Positions 1 through 16,400 of a stretch of DNA of 64,000 nt are shown here, piece by piece. The notes beneath the pieces are model-generated. The model made no database searches. It had not been told where the DNA came from and saw only the letters and a list, made by a program, of their open reading frames with translations. A program made the position numbers and the translations under genes. The DNA lies in assembly GCA_028023455.1 (NCBI GenBank), contig JAQFVV010006354.1, forward strand, positions 1,254,115-1,318,114, read 5' to 3'. This DNA comes from Epiperipatus broadwayi. Its lineage: Eukaryota > Onychophora > Udeonychophora > Euonychophora > Peripatidae. Positions within the stretch are counted from its first letter, which is position 1; each line of letters starts with the position of its first letter.

Positions 1-2
1 AT

Positions 3-284
3 GTCATACCTGTCAAGCAGAAAAGTAATATCATATATCAAATTTTTTGTGATTGTATGCTATCATATATAGGTGAATTTAGATGCAGTATTGAGAAAAG
101 ATTGAAGGAGCATGAATTGTTATATAAGCATGTAAAAAGTAAAAATAATGGTGATTTAATATCTCCTTCGGTTTTTTTTGATCACAAAAAAACATGTAAA
201 TATAAATTTGATTTTGAAAATGTAAAAATTCTTCATGAAGAGAGAAACCATTGTAAAAGAAAAATTAAAGAGGCAATTTTATAA
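3..284 (+). pseudogene. Penelope-like element GIY-YIG endonuclease domain, 3' remnant
   Basis: The frame is open from the window edge and ends at a stop at 284. The translation has a Cys-x-Cys pair, then SYIGE, then RLKEH, then a His-containing stretch, and ends with FENVKILHEERNHCKRKIKEA. This order matches the C-terminal GIY-YIG nuclease domain of Penelope-like retroelements, where the GIY-YIG fold nicks target DNA and a Cys-rich knuckle precedes YIGETGR. Here the usual ETGR is EFRC. The nominal Met at 57 lies inside the domain, so it is not a real start. The reverse transcriptase would lie upstream, outside the window. After the stop the sequence becomes ordinary AT-rich DNA. I am confident of the family but see only about 90 residues, so activity cannot be judged. 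Confidence 0.8.
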
Positions 285-493
285 ACAGGAATAAAATGCA
301 TTTAATAAATTGACAAGCTGCTAGCATTAAAAGACAAGATTCATAAAATTTGAAGTGATGACATTTGCTTTTGCTTTTTTGATTTTGAATTTAATGGCAG
401 TTGAGGCAGGTTGAAGAAATTCACCGAAAGTACTTCTGTGGTTTTTAAGGATTGTGTGTAATTGTTTGTAAACTGTTAAATTTATTATTTCAT

Positions 494-498
<5 letters not shown>

Positions 499-582
<84 letters not shown>
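499..582. repeat. (TA)n microsatellite, interrupted once
   Basis: A long alternating TA run is interrupted near 535-545 by a short GATATATAAA segment. Confidence 0.95.
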
Positions 583-583
<1 letters not shown>

Positions 584-1185
584 CAGCAAGTTTACAAAAA
601 TCATATTAATTTTAGCTAATTTATTAAATATTATTTAGTTTTTATATGAATACTGTTACCTTCATAAATGAATAAAATAGCCTCTTAGTATGTGTGATTA
701 TACATATAAATAGTACCCCAGTCACTATAATTTAATATATGTTGAATTTGATGTTAGTTATAGATGGCCTAATAGTACACAATCATATATACGTGTTAAA
801 ATATAAAAAGATAAAACTCATTAAAGTTTTAACTTTCTCAAATCATCTAACAATGGAAACTGACATGATTATTACCAAGAATATTTTCAACTGAAAATTA
901 TCTTCTGAATAAGTAGCATCCTCATTTTTGTAAATATAAAAAGATCGAATATGTAAATTTACCAGAAAGAAACTCTGATATTGTAGGTTTCCTTTATATG
1001 GAGACAAAAAAAATGGATGTTGTTTGCATTTCGTCTTTATCAGATCTATTCTCAATTGAGATGACTTTTGAAAATTAACACACCAATCTATATATCTGTA
1101 TATCTAAACATTGAAATGAACAACAACTGAAGGAAAAACATATTTTTAAATAAATGTAGAGATTTTAATATATGTATTTCCCCCT
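583..1185. other. AT-rich DNA, no feature recognised
   Basis: Short frames only (for example one on the minus strand at 843-1055 with no recognisable motif). I see no gene or repeat here. Confidence 0.6.
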
Positions 1186-1429
1186 ACAGTACAGGTTTTT
1201 TCATACTTGCAATCCAATAGGTAGTATATTGGGGGTTTAAACTCAGACTTTCACATGACCCTAAACTGTCCATGCTATCTCATACTGCTGACATACTTGA
1301 TCAAACAATGTTAAAAAAATAAACAATCACCAGTATATGTATTTCATGCGAAACCAGCATTCATCATTTGGTTCAGTATATGTATTTCATGGTAAACCAG
1401 TGCTCATAATTTGATTCAGATTATCATCT

Positions 1430-1513
<84 letters not shown>

Positions 1514-2545
1514 AACTTGCAGCTTATATTAAGACAACCAATCTTCATACTTTAATGTACATGCTTCAACCCAATCCACCCCACAACTCTTATGCCATTT
1601 ATTTGATTGAAAATCTGATGATGGAATGCTAAACCCCACATTGGTGCCAATCTTCTCATCCTACTTATGTTGATCATAAGTCACTCTGACCCCTCATGTA
1701 CAGGAAATAATCGATTTACATGCATATATGAGGGATGGGCAGACCTTACAGCACTGTATTTTATTTTGTGATTTTTTTACAGTATAGAATTTTTCATATG
1801 TAATATATAAGGAGTTTGAACTCAGACTTTCACACAACCCTCAACTATTCATGCTATCTCATACTGCTGACACACTTGATCACACACATGTCAAAAAGAT
1901 AAACAATCATCAATATATCTATTTCATGCTAAACCAGCACTCACCAACTGGTCCAGACTATCATCTCCACACATATATACAATCAATGCTCAGCTTATAT
2001 TAAAATAGCCAATCTTCATACTTTAATAGACAGGCTTCAATCCACTCCACCCCACAACTCTTCATCCATCCATTTGATTGAAAATCTTAGTATGGGACAC
2101 TAAAAGCCCAAGTGCCAATCTTCTCAGCCTACCCATGTTAACCATAAGTCACTCTGACACCTCATGTGCAGGACATGATCCATTAAAATACATATATGAA
2201 GGTTGATCAGATCTTACAACACTATATTTTAATATATGATTTTTTTACAGTGCAGGCTTTTTCATATCTGCATCACAATATATAATATATAGGGGTTTGA
2301 ATACAGGCATTTACACGACCCTACATTATCCATGCAATCTCATATTGCTGACCTATTTGATCACACACATGTTAAAAAGACAAAAAATCATCAATGTACA
2401 TATTTTGTGTTAAATCAGCACACATCAATTGGTCCAGATTATCATCTTCACACATATATACAATCAATGCACAGCTTATATTATGATACCCAATCTTCAT
2501 AATTTAATAGACAGGCTTCAAACCACTACACCCCATAACTTTTCA
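1186..2545 (+). repeat. Head-to-tail units of a roughly 0.5-kb repeat (family R), forward arm
   Basis: About two and a half copies of a unit of 480-580 bp follow one another. Shared landmarks, in order, are: a block reading GAACTCAGACTTTCACA, CATGCTATCTCATACTGCTGAC, a GATCACACACATG block, a TGGTCCAGATTATCATC block, CAGCTTATATTA, CACCCCACAACTC, a block ending CATAAGTCACTCTGAC, and a tract of T before an ACAG. Copies start near 1186, 1775 and 2255. The first contains the TA tract at 1437-1509. The third stops near 2545, where the inverted arm begins. There is no coding capacity. Related single fragments lie at 5.8 kb, 44.1 kb and 55.5 kb, so the unit is dispersed rather than a purely local satellite. 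Confidence 0.8.
1437..1509. repeat. (TA)n microsatellite inside a family R unit
   Basis: A TA run with one central TTGTA interruption, lying where other units carry only a short ACATATATACAATCAATG stretch. It therefore looks like local expansion of a short TA seed. Confidence 0.95.
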
Positions 2546-3645
2546 GCCATGTGATATGAGATACTGTGGAGAGTTGAGGGTTGTGTGAAGGTCTGAGTTC
2601 AAAATACCCTATATATTATATTGTTTATAGAGGTATATATATATATAACCTGTGCCTTAGATATTAAATAGTAGTTTGAATATCCTATATATTATATTGT
2701 TTATAGAGGTATATATATATATAACCTGTGCCTTAGATATTAAATAGTAGTTTGAATATCTGCCCAACCCTTGTATATGTACATAAATGGATTATGTCCT
2801 GTACATGAGGGGTCAGAGTGAGTTATGGTCAACCTGACCATGACAAGAATGTCGACATTAGTATGGGCTTTGAGTATTCCATCATCAGATTTTTAATAGG
2901 ATGGATTGTTGAAGTGTTGGAGGGTGGAATGTATTGAAGCCTGTCCATCAAAGTATAAAGGTTGGCTATCTTAATATAAATCTGAGCACTTATTGTATAT
3001 ATGTGTATAGTGATAATCTGGACTAACTGCTGAGTACTGGTTCAGCACAAAATCCTTTATCAGTGATTATTTATCTTTTAGACATATATGTGGTCAAGTG
3101 TATCAATGATATGAGTTACTGTGAATTTCCGAGGGTTATGTGAAAACCTGTTTAAAATACCCTATATATTACATTGTTTGTACAGGTATATATAAAGCAA
3201 TGTATGTTAGATATGAAATAGTAGCTTGAATGTCTGCCCAACCCTCATACATGTTCTTAAATGGATTATGTCCTGCATATGAGGGGTCACATTGACTTAT
3301 GGTCAACCTGGCTTTGAAAAGAATGGCAGCATCCATGTAGGATTTGAGCATTCCATCATTAGATTTTCAATAGGATGGATGGCTGAAGTGTTTTATGGTG
3401 GAGTTGATTATGTCCATTAAAGTATCAAGATTGGCTATCTTAATATAAATCTGAGAACTTATTATATATCTGTAGAGATGATAATCTGTACCAACTGACT
3501 AGTGCTGTTTTAGCACAGAATACCTATATTGGTGATAATTTATTTTTAGACATATATGGTCAAGTATATCAGTGGTATGGGGTACTGTGGAGAGTTGAGA
3601 GTCGTGTGAAAATCTGAGCTCAAAATATCCTATATATTACAGTTT
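2546..3645 (-). repeat. Family R units, inverted arm
   Basis: The same landmark blocks as in 1186-2545 appear here as reverse complements and in reverse order, in about two units (2546 to about 3095 and 3096-3645). With the forward arm they form an imperfect inverted repeat of about 2.4 kb, with its junction near 2545. The arms have diverged by many substitutions and small indels. The first inverted unit contains the 76-bp tandem duplication described separately. Confidence 0.75.
2608..2759. repeat. Perfect 76-bp tandem duplication (2 copies)
   Basis: Positions 2608-2683 and 2684-2759 read identically by eye. The duplication sits inside an inverted family R unit and contains a short TA run, so slippage or unequal exchange is plausible. 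The lack of differences implies it is recent. Confidence 0.85.
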
Positions 3646-4479
3646 GTATATATATATATATATATTGAAGCAATGGATCTGAAGTCTGATCCATGCTTCA
3701 CAGCCTTCTATAAACTTAGTTAGTATTATAGACCTGAATTAAGTTTATAGTCCAATATCAGCAGCGTTTTGCATTGAAGCAAAAATTAATTACATTTATA
3801 TAATTTGTATTTGCATTTAACTATTTTGTTTTAAATAAATTCCATTCTAAGATTAGATTTCTGTTAATAAAAATTACGTGTAAAACCTATTAGTCAAACA
3901 TATATATACATCAAGCGTATATATATATGAGTTAATGCAAAATTCTGCTAAAATAAAATGCTTATATTATTAAAAGAAATATATTTTTTTTGTTAAAATC
4001 TTGCTAAAATATGGCGTATGATTTATTTTGAGATAAGCCCACCAACATTTTCTAAAAGAATGTATGTTTGTAATTAGTTAGCCCATTCAAGGCAAATTAA
4101 AGATGGCTTTCTCTTTCTTTTTTAATTAATAAAATTCAAACTTTAAAGAAAGAAATTTAGAATAAAAAAGTAAAAGTTATTTTTAGAAAATGTTACCATG
4201 AAACAAAGGAGTGTGGGTGGGCTTATCAAGATCTAAGATCATACAAACAATAGAAGGTAGCTTACAAAAAAGTTATAAATAGGAGAGTGAACAAAAGACT
4301 GGGCATTCAGATTTCCCTTTTGAGATTGCATTCAAAGTTTTCTTACTGGCATTCAGATTTCTCTTTGGAGAACTCTTTAAGATTTTGCTTGTGGAGATTT
4401 TATTCCAAAAAGTTGGACAACTGTCGTCTTCAAAATCATAGAGAAGTTTGAACATGCTCAAGCTAAAAGTCATATGAAT
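3646..4479. other. AT-rich DNA, no gene recognised
   Basis: Begins with a short TA run (3647-3665). The rest is low-complexity AT-rich sequence with no recognisable frame. Confidence 0.6.
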
Positions 4480-4760
4480 TTGATGGATTCTACTATGCTT
4501 GGCTAGGCAAATAAATAGCTTTGCCTATCGCTGAGGTTCCTAAATACCATCCAAAATGCCATAGTATCCACCTAATAGTGATCTGAACTCTGTGCTGTGT
4601 CTGTAGGACGATTCATAAAAGCATGCTACTTATTTTCATTTTCTTTGTCCGGGCAAATACCTATCGATGGTCGGATCAAGCCACGAATGCTGTTGGAAAC
4701 ATGACCAAGGAACCAGGATGGTAATCATATCTCACCTCCATTGAACTATCTACTTTCTAC
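4480..4760. other. Less AT-rich island of unknown nature
   Basis: Base composition is visibly more balanced than the flanks, with CpG-containing words such as TATCGATGGTCGGATCAAGC. No frame longer than a few dozen codons and no tRNA boxes are seen. It could be an old mobile-element fragment or a short conserved element; I cannot assign it. Confidence 0.4.
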
Positions 4761-4845
4761 CCTTTTGTTCATATCTTTCTTAATTGAATTATATTATGAA
4801 TTGTTTTATATAATGATATTTGTAATGTAACCATTTTTATTAGAC

Positions 4846-4851
4846 AAGTCT

Positions 4852-4900
<49 letters not shown>

Positions 4901-4909
4901 TTAAGACTT
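4846..4909. repeat. TA tract within a perfect palindrome
   Basis: AAGTCTTAAATATATA at the left is matched by its exact reverse complement TATATATTTAAGACTT at the right, across a TA run. The 64-bp stretch can fold into one long hairpin. Confidence 0.9.
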
Positions 4910-4920
4910 ACATATATAAT

Positions 4921-5774
4921 GTGATCATCTATCCATATTTAACCTTTTTTTTTCTCCTTCGCTATTCTTCATTACTAACATTTATAAATATTTCGTATTC
5001 CATTGTGGTTAAGTTTAAAGGTTAGTTTTTCATTTAAATCTCTTTCCAATTTTCATTATATTTGTAAAATTTAATACAAGTAAGTTTCCTTTTGTTTGCC
5101 AACTTGATCTCCTCGATAATGCTTCTTTTGTCCACCACTAGCTTATTATGTATATCAGATTTAGCTATATATGTTTTAAATAATTTTTAAACTCTGTTTT
5201 AGTGCAAGCAATTAAAAAATGCTTTGTGAAAGATTTTTATTATTGTACTTTATCGAGGAGATTCGAGTTGACAATTTTAATAAAATTGGGAAGAAAAGAT
5301 TTAGACCGCAAACATATTAATCTGTTTTTATTGTCTAATTAGTTTTCATTAATTTAGGGGAATAGCGGAGGCCATTAAATCATTATTCATATTTTAAAGT
5401 TGTTAATTAAACATATTATTTAACTATAAAAAACTTGAGTTTCCTAATTTTATTATAATGCTTTATTTTATTTTTCCAGTGATCCAGGCATGCGAAACAC
5501 ATATTTCATAGTACTGTTACACACATTTAACTATTTAGCTCTGTAGGTGTTCCCGTCCATGTCTCTACCATGTTGCTAAGCTTTGTGGCTGGATGAGAAA
5601 ATAATTTATGCGTGTCTCAGATAATGTTATTGGTTCATAGTTAGCTTCGAGAATAGGCAAATAGGGCAGAGGTCATAGTATTCTTGATTTAATATCTCAC
5701 ACATGGGTGGCCTTGAGGTACTTTCGCCTAGTATTCAAACTTGGTTAAACCAACATACATCATCTGACTGTCAC
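4921..5774. other. No gene; contains a short spaced inverted repeat
   Basis: A roughly 22-bp inverted pair built on ATCTCCTCGATAA and TTATCGAGGAGAT lies at about 5098-5120 and 5249-5273, possibly the ends of a small degraded MITE. A slightly less AT-rich segment runs from 5460 to 5765. No coding frame is recognised. Confidence 0.45.
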
Positions 5775-6085
5775 AATATATATATATATATATAGCCTGT
5801 ATGTTATATAGTAAATAGAGGGATTTGAATTTAGGATTTTCAGTCTACATTCATTCTCCATTCCATCTCAAACAATTGACACACATGATTACACACATAT
5901 AAGAAGATAAATGAACCCCTCCCCCCAATATAAGTATTTCAAGAAGAACAGCAATCACCAGTGAGATCAGATCAATATCTTCTACACATATATACAATAA
6001 GTGTTCAGCTTATATTAAGATAGCAATTCCTCAAACTTTTATGAATAGGCTCCAATTTTTGATCCTCAATTTCAACCCTCGATTT
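5775..6085 (+). repeat. Dispersed family R fragment
   Basis: Starts with a short TA run (5776-5794) and then shows the unit landmarks in order: a TTTGAATTTAGGATTTTCA block, a CCATCTCAAACAATTGACACAC block, GATTACACACAT, a block with CTACACATATATACAATAAG, CAGCTTATATTAAGATAGC and a GGCTCCAA block. It is more diverged than the array at 1.2-3.6 kb. Confidence 0.65.
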
Positions 6086-6949
6086 TATTAAAAAAAAACC
6101 TTGTTGGAATGTTCAATACCCTTGTGGTTATAATATTGTAGTTATACCAGTGTAGACACTACATTAATATAACCCCTCATATTATCAAACCCTTATGTAT
6201 CTATTAATGTTAATAGAAGAGGGAGGAGCTGGACTTATACTATTATGTAACTTACTTCCAAGGCAAATATATGCCTTAGAAATAGATTCATTTCATGTTA
6301 ACATTAGTTTGAAACACACCAATAAGTATGTAAAGAAAGAAATATAAATTTTACATTTAATAAAAAAATAATTCATTACTGACATGTTATTATCAAGAAA
6401 AATATGGAGCATTGTTTACATGTGATCACATGATTTGAAAATATCTATAAAAGATAACTTTTGATACAAAAACTTTGAAGAAAAATTAACTCTTGTCATG
6501 AAATTTCTTCTTTTTCTTCTGTATATCTATTAACATTGAAATGAGCAACAAATGAAGACAAAAACATATTTTAAATAAATGTAAAGATTTTTTTTTTTAA
6601 ATTAAAAAAAAAGTAATATTTATTACTTTAATTTGTATAAGGGAGAGAGGGTCCCCGGGATATCACATAGCAGCCAAGTTAAAATGCTAGAAAGTAAAAA
6701 AAAAGTAACAAGTATTCATAAAAATATTTAAATATTTTATTATTTTAAAATACTAAATATTAATTTACTTAAGGTGACCGGTTCAGGGTAAATCCACTGC
6801 TCATCTTCACACCATCCACTTCACAATGGTAAAAACTAAAAAAAGGTTAAAAAAAGTAATGTAAGTATTTGAATAAAAATGTATTTAATATTTCAAATGT
6901 ATATAGAATGCACTGCTTTTTAATAAGATAAACACAAACATTAACCTTT
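6086..6949. other. AT-rich DNA, no feature recognised
   Basis: Only short frames and homopolymer runs are visible. Confidence 0.55.
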
Positions 6950-7447
6950 TCACCATCCATAGGTATCCTTCGCATCTTTGATAAATTTAATGAATAATGG
7001 CTCTTTCATTTAGATGCTTTTTGTCCATCTGCCAGTAAATTGTATCCAAATAAGATTGAAGTAGTTCCAGTGATATCCATCTCATATTTTTTAATATTTT
7101 GATTCTAATCATGATCTCTCTATTGATTGTGTATGAGTGCCCATCACAGGATTTATGTAGTTTAGCTGGTGCTTCATTGTGAAATGTTTGTATTCCCTAT
7201 CCTTGAGGTCTGCATAGGCTGGCTACTCATCTGAGTGGACAACAAAGCCATCCACACATCCCTTTCAATAATAGAAAATAATGTACCTCTATTTGACAAG
7301 GAACTGAAAAATACCAATAATCAGTGCCCTTGTTTAAACCAAAATCCCAATGCCTGTCAATTTGAGCCCCATGGTTTCTTTTGTTGATTGGGGTCACTGT
7401 GACATGAGTACTTGTAGATGGAAGATCACCACTAAGCATTATTTCCC
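6950..7447 (-). pseudogene. ISXO2-like (IS1595/Merlin type) DDE transposase remnant
   Basis: Translating the minus strand past its stop codons gives, in one frame, VHSDE-stop-PAYADLKDREYKHF (about 7238-7170), NYINPVMGTHTQSIERS-stop-LESKY (about 7165-7095), then a stretch ending FIKDAKDTYGW near 6960. This follows the known ISXO2-like/IS1595 layout: a D in a 'SDxWxAY' motif, then 'V...GAHTQxIExxW..K' carrying the last acidic residue. The upstream part (7230-7447) is in another frame and contains NHGAQIDRHWDFG and DYWYFSVPCQIEV, resembling the WVFGG / FMVxVP region, so at least one frameshift is present. Two conserved Trp codons are now stops. Such enzymes move Merlin-type DNA transposons in animals. 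I did not find convincing terminal inverted repeats. The copy is clearly dead. Confidence 0.65.
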
Positions 7448-7609
7448 TGTTCTCATTCTGTATATGGATAAATCTGGCTTTGTCAATTTGGATTGGTTGC
7501 TGTTCTGTTCTATAATTTGTCCCTTTTTATCAACTGTTACAGATTAGAAACAGACTTACCTACAGAAATTAAACCAATAAACAACTATAGCTGAAGATTT
7601 ACTTGTCAG

Positions 7610-8134
7610 CTTCATCACTGATGAGATAGGCAAATCCATATTATCATCTCTTCTAGCAATATGTCCAGCCCAACTCCACTTGACTTTTAATTTTTTCAAT
7701 GAGGTCAATAACACCCGTTTGTTCTCTTACCCATATATTCCATTTTCAATCTCTTCTTGTTACTCCTAGCATGCATCTCTCCATACTTCTTTGAATGATG
7801 TGACATCTCTATATTGCTTTTTTATTATGAGTCCAAGTCTCAGATTTATAAATAAGAACTGATAAACACATTTATTAAAAATCTTTCTTTTCAAACACAT
7901 AGGTATATTTCCTTTAAGAATCAAGTTATTTCTACCAAAAGCACTCTGACCAAGTTTAATTCTATGATTAATTTCATCGATTATGTTTCCATCTGTATTA
8001 ATAATCTGACCAAGATATTTATAACTGTTAACTTCCTGTAACTCATAATCAATCTTGATTTTCATATTTTGAGAAAATCCATTAAACATTACTTTAGTCT
8101 TTTTAACATCAAGTAAACAAAAATATAACAGCAT
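7610..8134 (-). pseudogene. RTE-type LINE reverse transcriptase, C-terminal fragment
   Basis: The minus-strand translation starts around the post-catalytic region with TKVMFNGFSQNMKIKIDYE, then NSYKYLGQIINTDGNI and HRIKLGQSAFGRNN, as in RTE-clade LINE ORF2 after the FADD box. Past a frameshift it continues with WSWAGHIARRDDN (about 7700-7650), the hallmark C-terminal motif of RTE proteins. The whole catalytic palm is missing upstream of 8134, so this copy is 5' truncated, as expected for LINE insertion. It is closely related to the copy at 22.3-24.2 kb. Confidence 0.8.
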
Positions 8135-13499
<5,365 letters not shown>

Positions 13500-16400
13500 A
13501 TTCTAACCTTGTCTTGTGCCTCCTCACTTCAGAATAGTATATGATATAAAATAAAATGGGTTCTATCTCAGTTAATAATTAATAAATAAAATATTCAGCA
13601 TTAAAATTAAAATGTTTCACTAGCTCAAATTTAAAATACCAATAAGGTTCAGTTTATAAAATAAATTAAATAAATATTTAATATTTTCATGAGACTTGAA
13701 GTGAAAATACAGGTGACAAGATAGATTACATTGAGCCAATATCCCACAGGATACTACCTCAATGGCATAAGAACACTATCCCCCTTATTACTATTTTAAA
13801 TAACAAACTCATAGTATTCTTATGACTTTAATAACTTCTACTTACTAAGATTAAGTTAATAATTAAATCTTAATCTCTTATTTGTAATAATCTAGCTCAA
13901 ATAAAATAATCACAGGTTCATAAAGTTTATTCTAAGTTAATAAAAATACTGTAGCAAAATATGAGAAGGGATTTTATATCATAATCTACTACCTGAAACT
14001 AATAATAATAATAAATAATAATAATAATATTCTTCATTGTTTAACTACTACTGGATATCTTCTCTTTTCATTATATTTTTATTACCATAATAAAATAATA
14101 AAATAATTTTATATAATCTTTTACCTTCATGTAATAATATAATAAATATGTGGTAGCATATGATAATCTGATAAACAAAGGATGTGTGGCAACTGATAGC
14201 ATATAATTCAGTATACTATTATGAAAACTGATTTATGACCAATAAAACAATGTAAAATTATAATTATTTAATTAAAAGAATACCAATAAATATTTAAATT
14301 CTTAAATAATTCTCTATTTATCTTTTTGTGCAAAATTATATATTTGTTTCAATTGTTATGAATATATCGTGATTTTATGCAGTGAAGTGGAGAAATAAAC
14401 AATCAAGACACAAAAATTTTGAAAAAACAAATTTTAACAAAGTTTATTAACAACAACAAATAAAATAAGCAATTTATGTACACTATTTACAATGGATATC
14501 CTTATTTTAATCTTACATTTTTATCTACTAAGTTATATAAAAATAGTTTATAGTTTAGTTATATCTTTATTTATACTTAAGACAAAATATAAAAAAAAAA
14601 TGTTACCATTTGGTTTCCCATTATGGTTAACTTATTATAAATATATTTACTTATTAGCAAAATATTTCATTTTTAATATTATTAAACTATCTTATTTTTA
14701 AAAAAAAAATTCATAGGAAAACATTCTACAGAAAAAAAAAAAATTAACTTTATAATGAGTATGGATTTCTCAAAATATTAAAAAAAAATTTTCATCTTGC
14801 AAAGTCAAAGATGTTACATAAAATATTCATCCAAAATTCAGTACTAGATTTTAGTGTTTTATCACACGATGTTTACTAATCATAATATATTCTTATTTAG
14901 CCTTACTTTAGTATGATGTAAGTGTAATAATCAATATATTCCTGTTATTCAATAAACAAAAAAAAAATATACTATGCATATTGTTTATATAATTTACATT
15001 GTACTATTGTATTTTAAAAATATGCAATACTTATTTTTCTCTTAAAAATAATAATAATAAAGCATTCAAAAATAATTAACATTTTAAAGAAAATATCTTG
15101 TTTAGATACTCTATTCCAAAATTTATATTTCATTTCCGAAATAAATTCAAAATATATTCTATGATTCTTTCCTTTCCTTAGGATACTTTGGACCTTCAAT
15201 TTCAAGTTATAAATTCTATTCCTTCTAAGCAAATAAACCAATCTTATACAAAACGATAGCATAACCTAAGTTCTAAATTATTTATCATTTCTTTTCAAAA
15301 TATCTTACTGAACGATGCAGTTACATGAAATAAAGATAGCGAAACAGATGTATAGGATTTAAGGAAGAAAGCTAGAGTATCACTCTTAATATATCTCAAA
15401 AAATCATGGCACAGTGCAAAGAGGTATGACCTTTACCTGTCTAATAACCTCTAATACATGAACGATGTTAAAGCTACTTCTTCAGCATTATTTAAAACAT
15501 CAAATATTTAAAGACATATAAAACACTGTCCAAATAAAATGTGTATCAGTCATAAGGCTTTGTTAACTATGCTGATAACCACATAAAGACTAAATATTAT
15601 TTCTATTCCTTATCATATCCTATTTTTTAAAAAAATACATCATCTTGGTTTCCTGCTAACTATAGTACTTCCAAGCCACTATCTCAACATTATTTCTCAA
15701 GATTTTTCTACATCTTACATCGATAAATAACTATCTGCATTTACAAAACAATAAATAAAATTCATTGATAGTTTAAAACAATTTCATTGTTCCATAAGAA
15801 AAGTTTGCTTACTTCATTATTCTATATGTTTAATCATATACAATCTACTTAGACAATATTTGAATATCCAATAACATGAAAGTTCTAAAAGAATCACATA
15901 ATTATTTGTTATTATGTTAGATTATATCACTAATATATAAAAAAATAATCGTCATATGCATATTTTCAAATCAATCCTATCTCATAATGTTTTTTTAAAA
16001 ATGTATGAAAATGCGTTACATATAATTAAAACTTTTACACTTCATTCTTAGATTCATAGATGATCTAAAGAAAACAAAATATACATTATAAATTATTAAT
16101 AGTTATTATTATTACCAAATAACCCTTTTTATCTGGTCATCATTTTTAGTAGGCTTCTTCCATCCACTGGATATAGAAAAACATTGCATACATAAATGAA
16201 AAGACACATCCATATGTTTTATTTAAAAATCTTATTATTTAAATTATTAGATTATATTATAAATTTTATGTTATTAACAAATTAATGTTTTATGTTTTCC
16301 TAATCTTATAAATAGAAAAATTTACATTTAACTAAGTTAGTAAAATAAAAATTTAAAACTATAATTACGTCTTCACTTGACCATAGTTCATGATAAAATC

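Noticed and set aside
1411-1632. Short proteins made of Ile-Tyr repeats, here and at 18282, 25910, 25962, 31234, 44266 and 50176
   Set aside because: They are translations of (TA)n microsatellites with no other coding evidence.
1186-3645. CRISPR-like array
   Set aside because: Units are about 500 bp, inverted and diverged; nothing resembles short repeats with unique spacers, and the DNA is eukaryotic.
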